From contig NZ_CAMZCS010000003.1 in NCBI RefSeq assembly GCF_947305105.1, positions 1 through 64,000 on the forward strand: a DNA stretch of 64,000 nucleotides, in the 5' to 3' direction. The DNA comes from an uncultured Fibrobacter sp. (GTDB taxonomy: Bacteria > Fibrobacterota > Fibrobacteria > Fibrobacterales > Fibrobacteraceae). Position 1 is the first letter of the stretch. Each line of letters starts with the position of its first letter. The notes beneath the pieces are model-generated. The model was not told the DNA's origin, ran no database searches, and worked only from the letters and a program-made list of their open reading frames with translations. Shown here piece by piece: positions 62,576 through 64,000 of this stretch. A program made the position numbers and the translations under genes.

Positions 62576-63295
62576 ATGAAAGCAATTTCTCAGACCGAGC
62601 AAGTTATTGCAGCGTTGGAAAAAGAAGGCGGGTTCGCGACTTTTAAACGGTTAAATGAAATTGTTGATTTTTCTAAATGGAAAACGAAAACTCCGGAAGC
62701 TAGTGTTCGAAGAATTGTTCAAGACAGCGACCAAATTTTCAAGATTAGACCTGGTTTATGGGCTCTGGAAAAATATCGAAAGGAGGTCTTGTTACGTCTT
62801 GATTTGAAAATTGGTGACAAAAAAAGTGAACAATCATTTGACCATGGATATTATCAGGGATTGTTGGTTGAAATAGGAAAGTTTAAGAAACTGACCACAT
62901 ATGTTCCTGCACAGGATAAAAATCGCAAGTTTCTTGGGAAAAAGCTAGCGGAAGTTACTGATACTACCGATATTCCGCATTTTACCTATGACACGATTCT
63001 AAGAAAGGCCAAAACGGTTGATGTAATATGGTTCAATGAAAGAAATATGCCGTCGTTTTTTTATGAAGTAGAACATACAACTGATATAAAGAACTCTCTT
63101 TCCAAATTTTACGAATTGCAAGATTTTTCGGCGGAGTTCTTTATTGTTGCAGCGGCAACGAGAAAAAATGAGTTTGATGACAAATTGAATGCTTCTATTT
63201 TTAATTCCATAAAGGAACGAGTGAATTTTTTGGATTATGACAAAGTCGTTAAACGACATGAGGGTTTGACGATCGCTAAAAATGCGTCTTGGTAA
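62576..63295 (+). CDS. Predicted restriction-type nuclease with HARE-HTH-like N-terminus
   Basis: 239 residues, starting 15 bases after the restored methyltransferase stop. Residues 1-65 look like HARE-HTH (TEQVIAALEKEGGFATFKRL, VRRIVQ, IFKIRPGLWAL), the same kind of domain as in the methylase. The C-terminal part has KTVDVIWF and then FFYEVEHTTDIKNSL, an EVEHT motif found in predicted PD-(D/E)XK-like nucleases that take part in restriction. Paired with the methyltransferase this gives a candidate modification-restriction module. Catalysis is inferred; no Lys of the classical D-ExK is certain. Confidence 0.65.
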   Translation: MKAISQTEQVIAALEKEGGFATFKRLNEIVDFSKWKTKTPEASVRRIVQDSDQIFKIRPGLWALEKYRKEVLLRLDLKIGDKKSEQSFDHGYYQGLLVEIGKFKKLTTYVPAQDKNRKFLGKKLAEVTDTTDIPHFTYDTILRKAKTVDVIWFNERNMPSFFYEVEHTTDIKNSLSKFYELQDFSAEFFIVAAATRKNEFDDKLNASIFNSIKERVNFLDYDKVVKRHEGLTIAKNASW

Positions 63296-63432
63296 TTTTA
63301 TAAAATCAATATGCGAATCTATTTTCGAAAAGTTTGAATTGCCGACGCTATCGTAATTACAGGGAAACTTATGCTTTCCTTATATTAACGTAAGCTTTTA
63401 GGTTATTGGGAGTGGATTGTTGTACAGCTATA

Positions 63433-63999
63433 TTATAGCTTTTTCAAAATAACTTGGAGCTGCTGCCAGTAATCTTCTAGTTTTGGACTTGCTGCAGAGA
63501 AATGAGGTAGATAATAAACACGATAGCCTTCTTTTTCCAAGGTGTTTCGTAAAAATCGCTCACAATCCCTTCCAAGGGCGATCAGTATAGGCTTTTTTTT
63601 ATTATCAAGAATACTAAGTTCTTCTTTTAGTTTCTCTATGTTACTTTCTAGCTTTTGCGGGTTGTTTTTTAGAATGCTTTTAAGTTTTTTTGCATCTTTT
63701 GTGGGAATATCTTTTATAAGGTCTGTGATATAAGAACCTTTCGCGGTGCAAAAACTATTTTCATTGCGTTTCATAACGGCGAATCGAAGTTTATAGTCGC
63801 GCCCTTTACTATAGGATGAATGAAAGTTAATCCAACTATCTTGTTTTGCATGCCCGTTTTTCCCTTTATGATTGTCAGCTGCATTTAGAGCAATGAATAC
63901 AAAATCTGTTTTTATTTCTTCTATAAGAAGATTTTCATCCTTCGCCCAATTCATTGAGCCGACATTTTCTTTTGTAGATAGATTGTCAGAATTGGGCAT
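63433..63999 (-). CDS. Uracil-DNA glycosylase-like protein, possibly partial at the edge
   Basis: 188 residues from the ATG at 63999; the true start may lie beyond the window. VFIALNAADNH resembles the first UDG-like motif, then WINFHSSYSKGRDYKLRFAV, GSYITDLIKDIP, ILIALGRDCERFL and YYLPHFSAASPK at the position of the HxS motif. This fits the broad uracil-DNA-glycosylase-like superfamily with non-canonical residues. Such proteins occur in defence regions. Assignment is moderate; the 137 bases before it on the left hold nothing recognisable. Confidence 0.45.
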   Translation of the reverse strand: MPNSDNLSTKENVGSMNWAKDENLLIEEIKTDFVFIALNAADNHKGKNGHAKQDSWINFHSSYSKGRDYKLRFAVMKRNENSFCTAKGSYITDLIKDIPTKDAKKLKSILKNNPQKLESNIEKLKEELSILDNKKKPILIALGRDCERFLRNTLEKEGYRVYYLPHFSAASPKLEDYWQQLQVILKKL

Positions 64000-64000
64000 A

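Overview
The window is chromosomal DNA from a plant-fibre-degrading bacterium, most likely Fibrobacter or a close relative. The evidence is indirect: lipoproteins with serine- or alanine-rich linkers, a secreted GH30 hydrolase, a beta-helix pectate-lyase-like enzyme with Ser-rich linkers and a C-terminal tail, an esterase lipoprotein, and many TATATT -10 boxes. No rRNA gene or taxonomic marker is present, so the assignment is inference.

Layout. 1-775: end of a DUF58 gene. 1118-10385: a recC-recB-recD operon with ATGA overlaps. 10422-31249: a PAS-type membrane sensor, glucokinase, GH30, folD, an FKBP lipoprotein coupled to argA, lipoproteins, a nitroreductase, an ORF6N gene, a Vat-like acetyltransferase, an NSS transporter, folE, an esterase, rpe, a histone-H1-like/CBM48 protein and lysA. 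31371-48957: an Rpn-type nuclease gene, a structured intergenic stretch, prs, a hybrid histidine kinase, nhaA, a GIY-YIG protein, a TSUP transporter, a large class A PBP, tRNA-Ser(GCU), a diguanylate cyclase, the pectate-lyase-like enzyme and a glutathione peroxidase/OhrR pair with its operator.

48958-64000 is an accessory, defence-like region. It holds a schlafen/AlbA_2 ATPase gene behind a candidate structured RNA, two small unknown ORFs, a RhuM gene flanked by 30-nt direct repeats, a HARE-HTH-like DNA methyltransferase, a giant exonuclease-RecQ-UvrD fusion, a DGQHR (DndB-like) gene overlapping an unknown 314-aa gene, a second and now frameshifted copy of the methyltransferase, a HARE-HTH-like restriction-type nuclease and a possible UDG-like protein. 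From about 54.2 kb the DNA is clearly AT-richer and codon use changes, which suggests acquisition.

The strongest leads are these: (i) two methyltransferase paralogues about 90% identical in protein but with very different codon use, both with a DHPW motif IV and both probably on leaderless mRNAs, one of them switched off by a G6 tract directly ahead of a nuclease gene; (ii) the single-chain exonuclease-RecQ-UvrD protein and the DGQHR pair in the same island; (iii) a conserved promoter/leader (TATATT, 8 nt, CACCAGAAAGGG...) in front of two distant ORF6N/RhuM genes, followed by a hairpin or attenuator; (iv) a family of perfect palindromes with a GCAAAATTTGC core in and around the RhuM gene; (v) two candidate structured RNAs. 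All readings were made by eye; no database search was possible.
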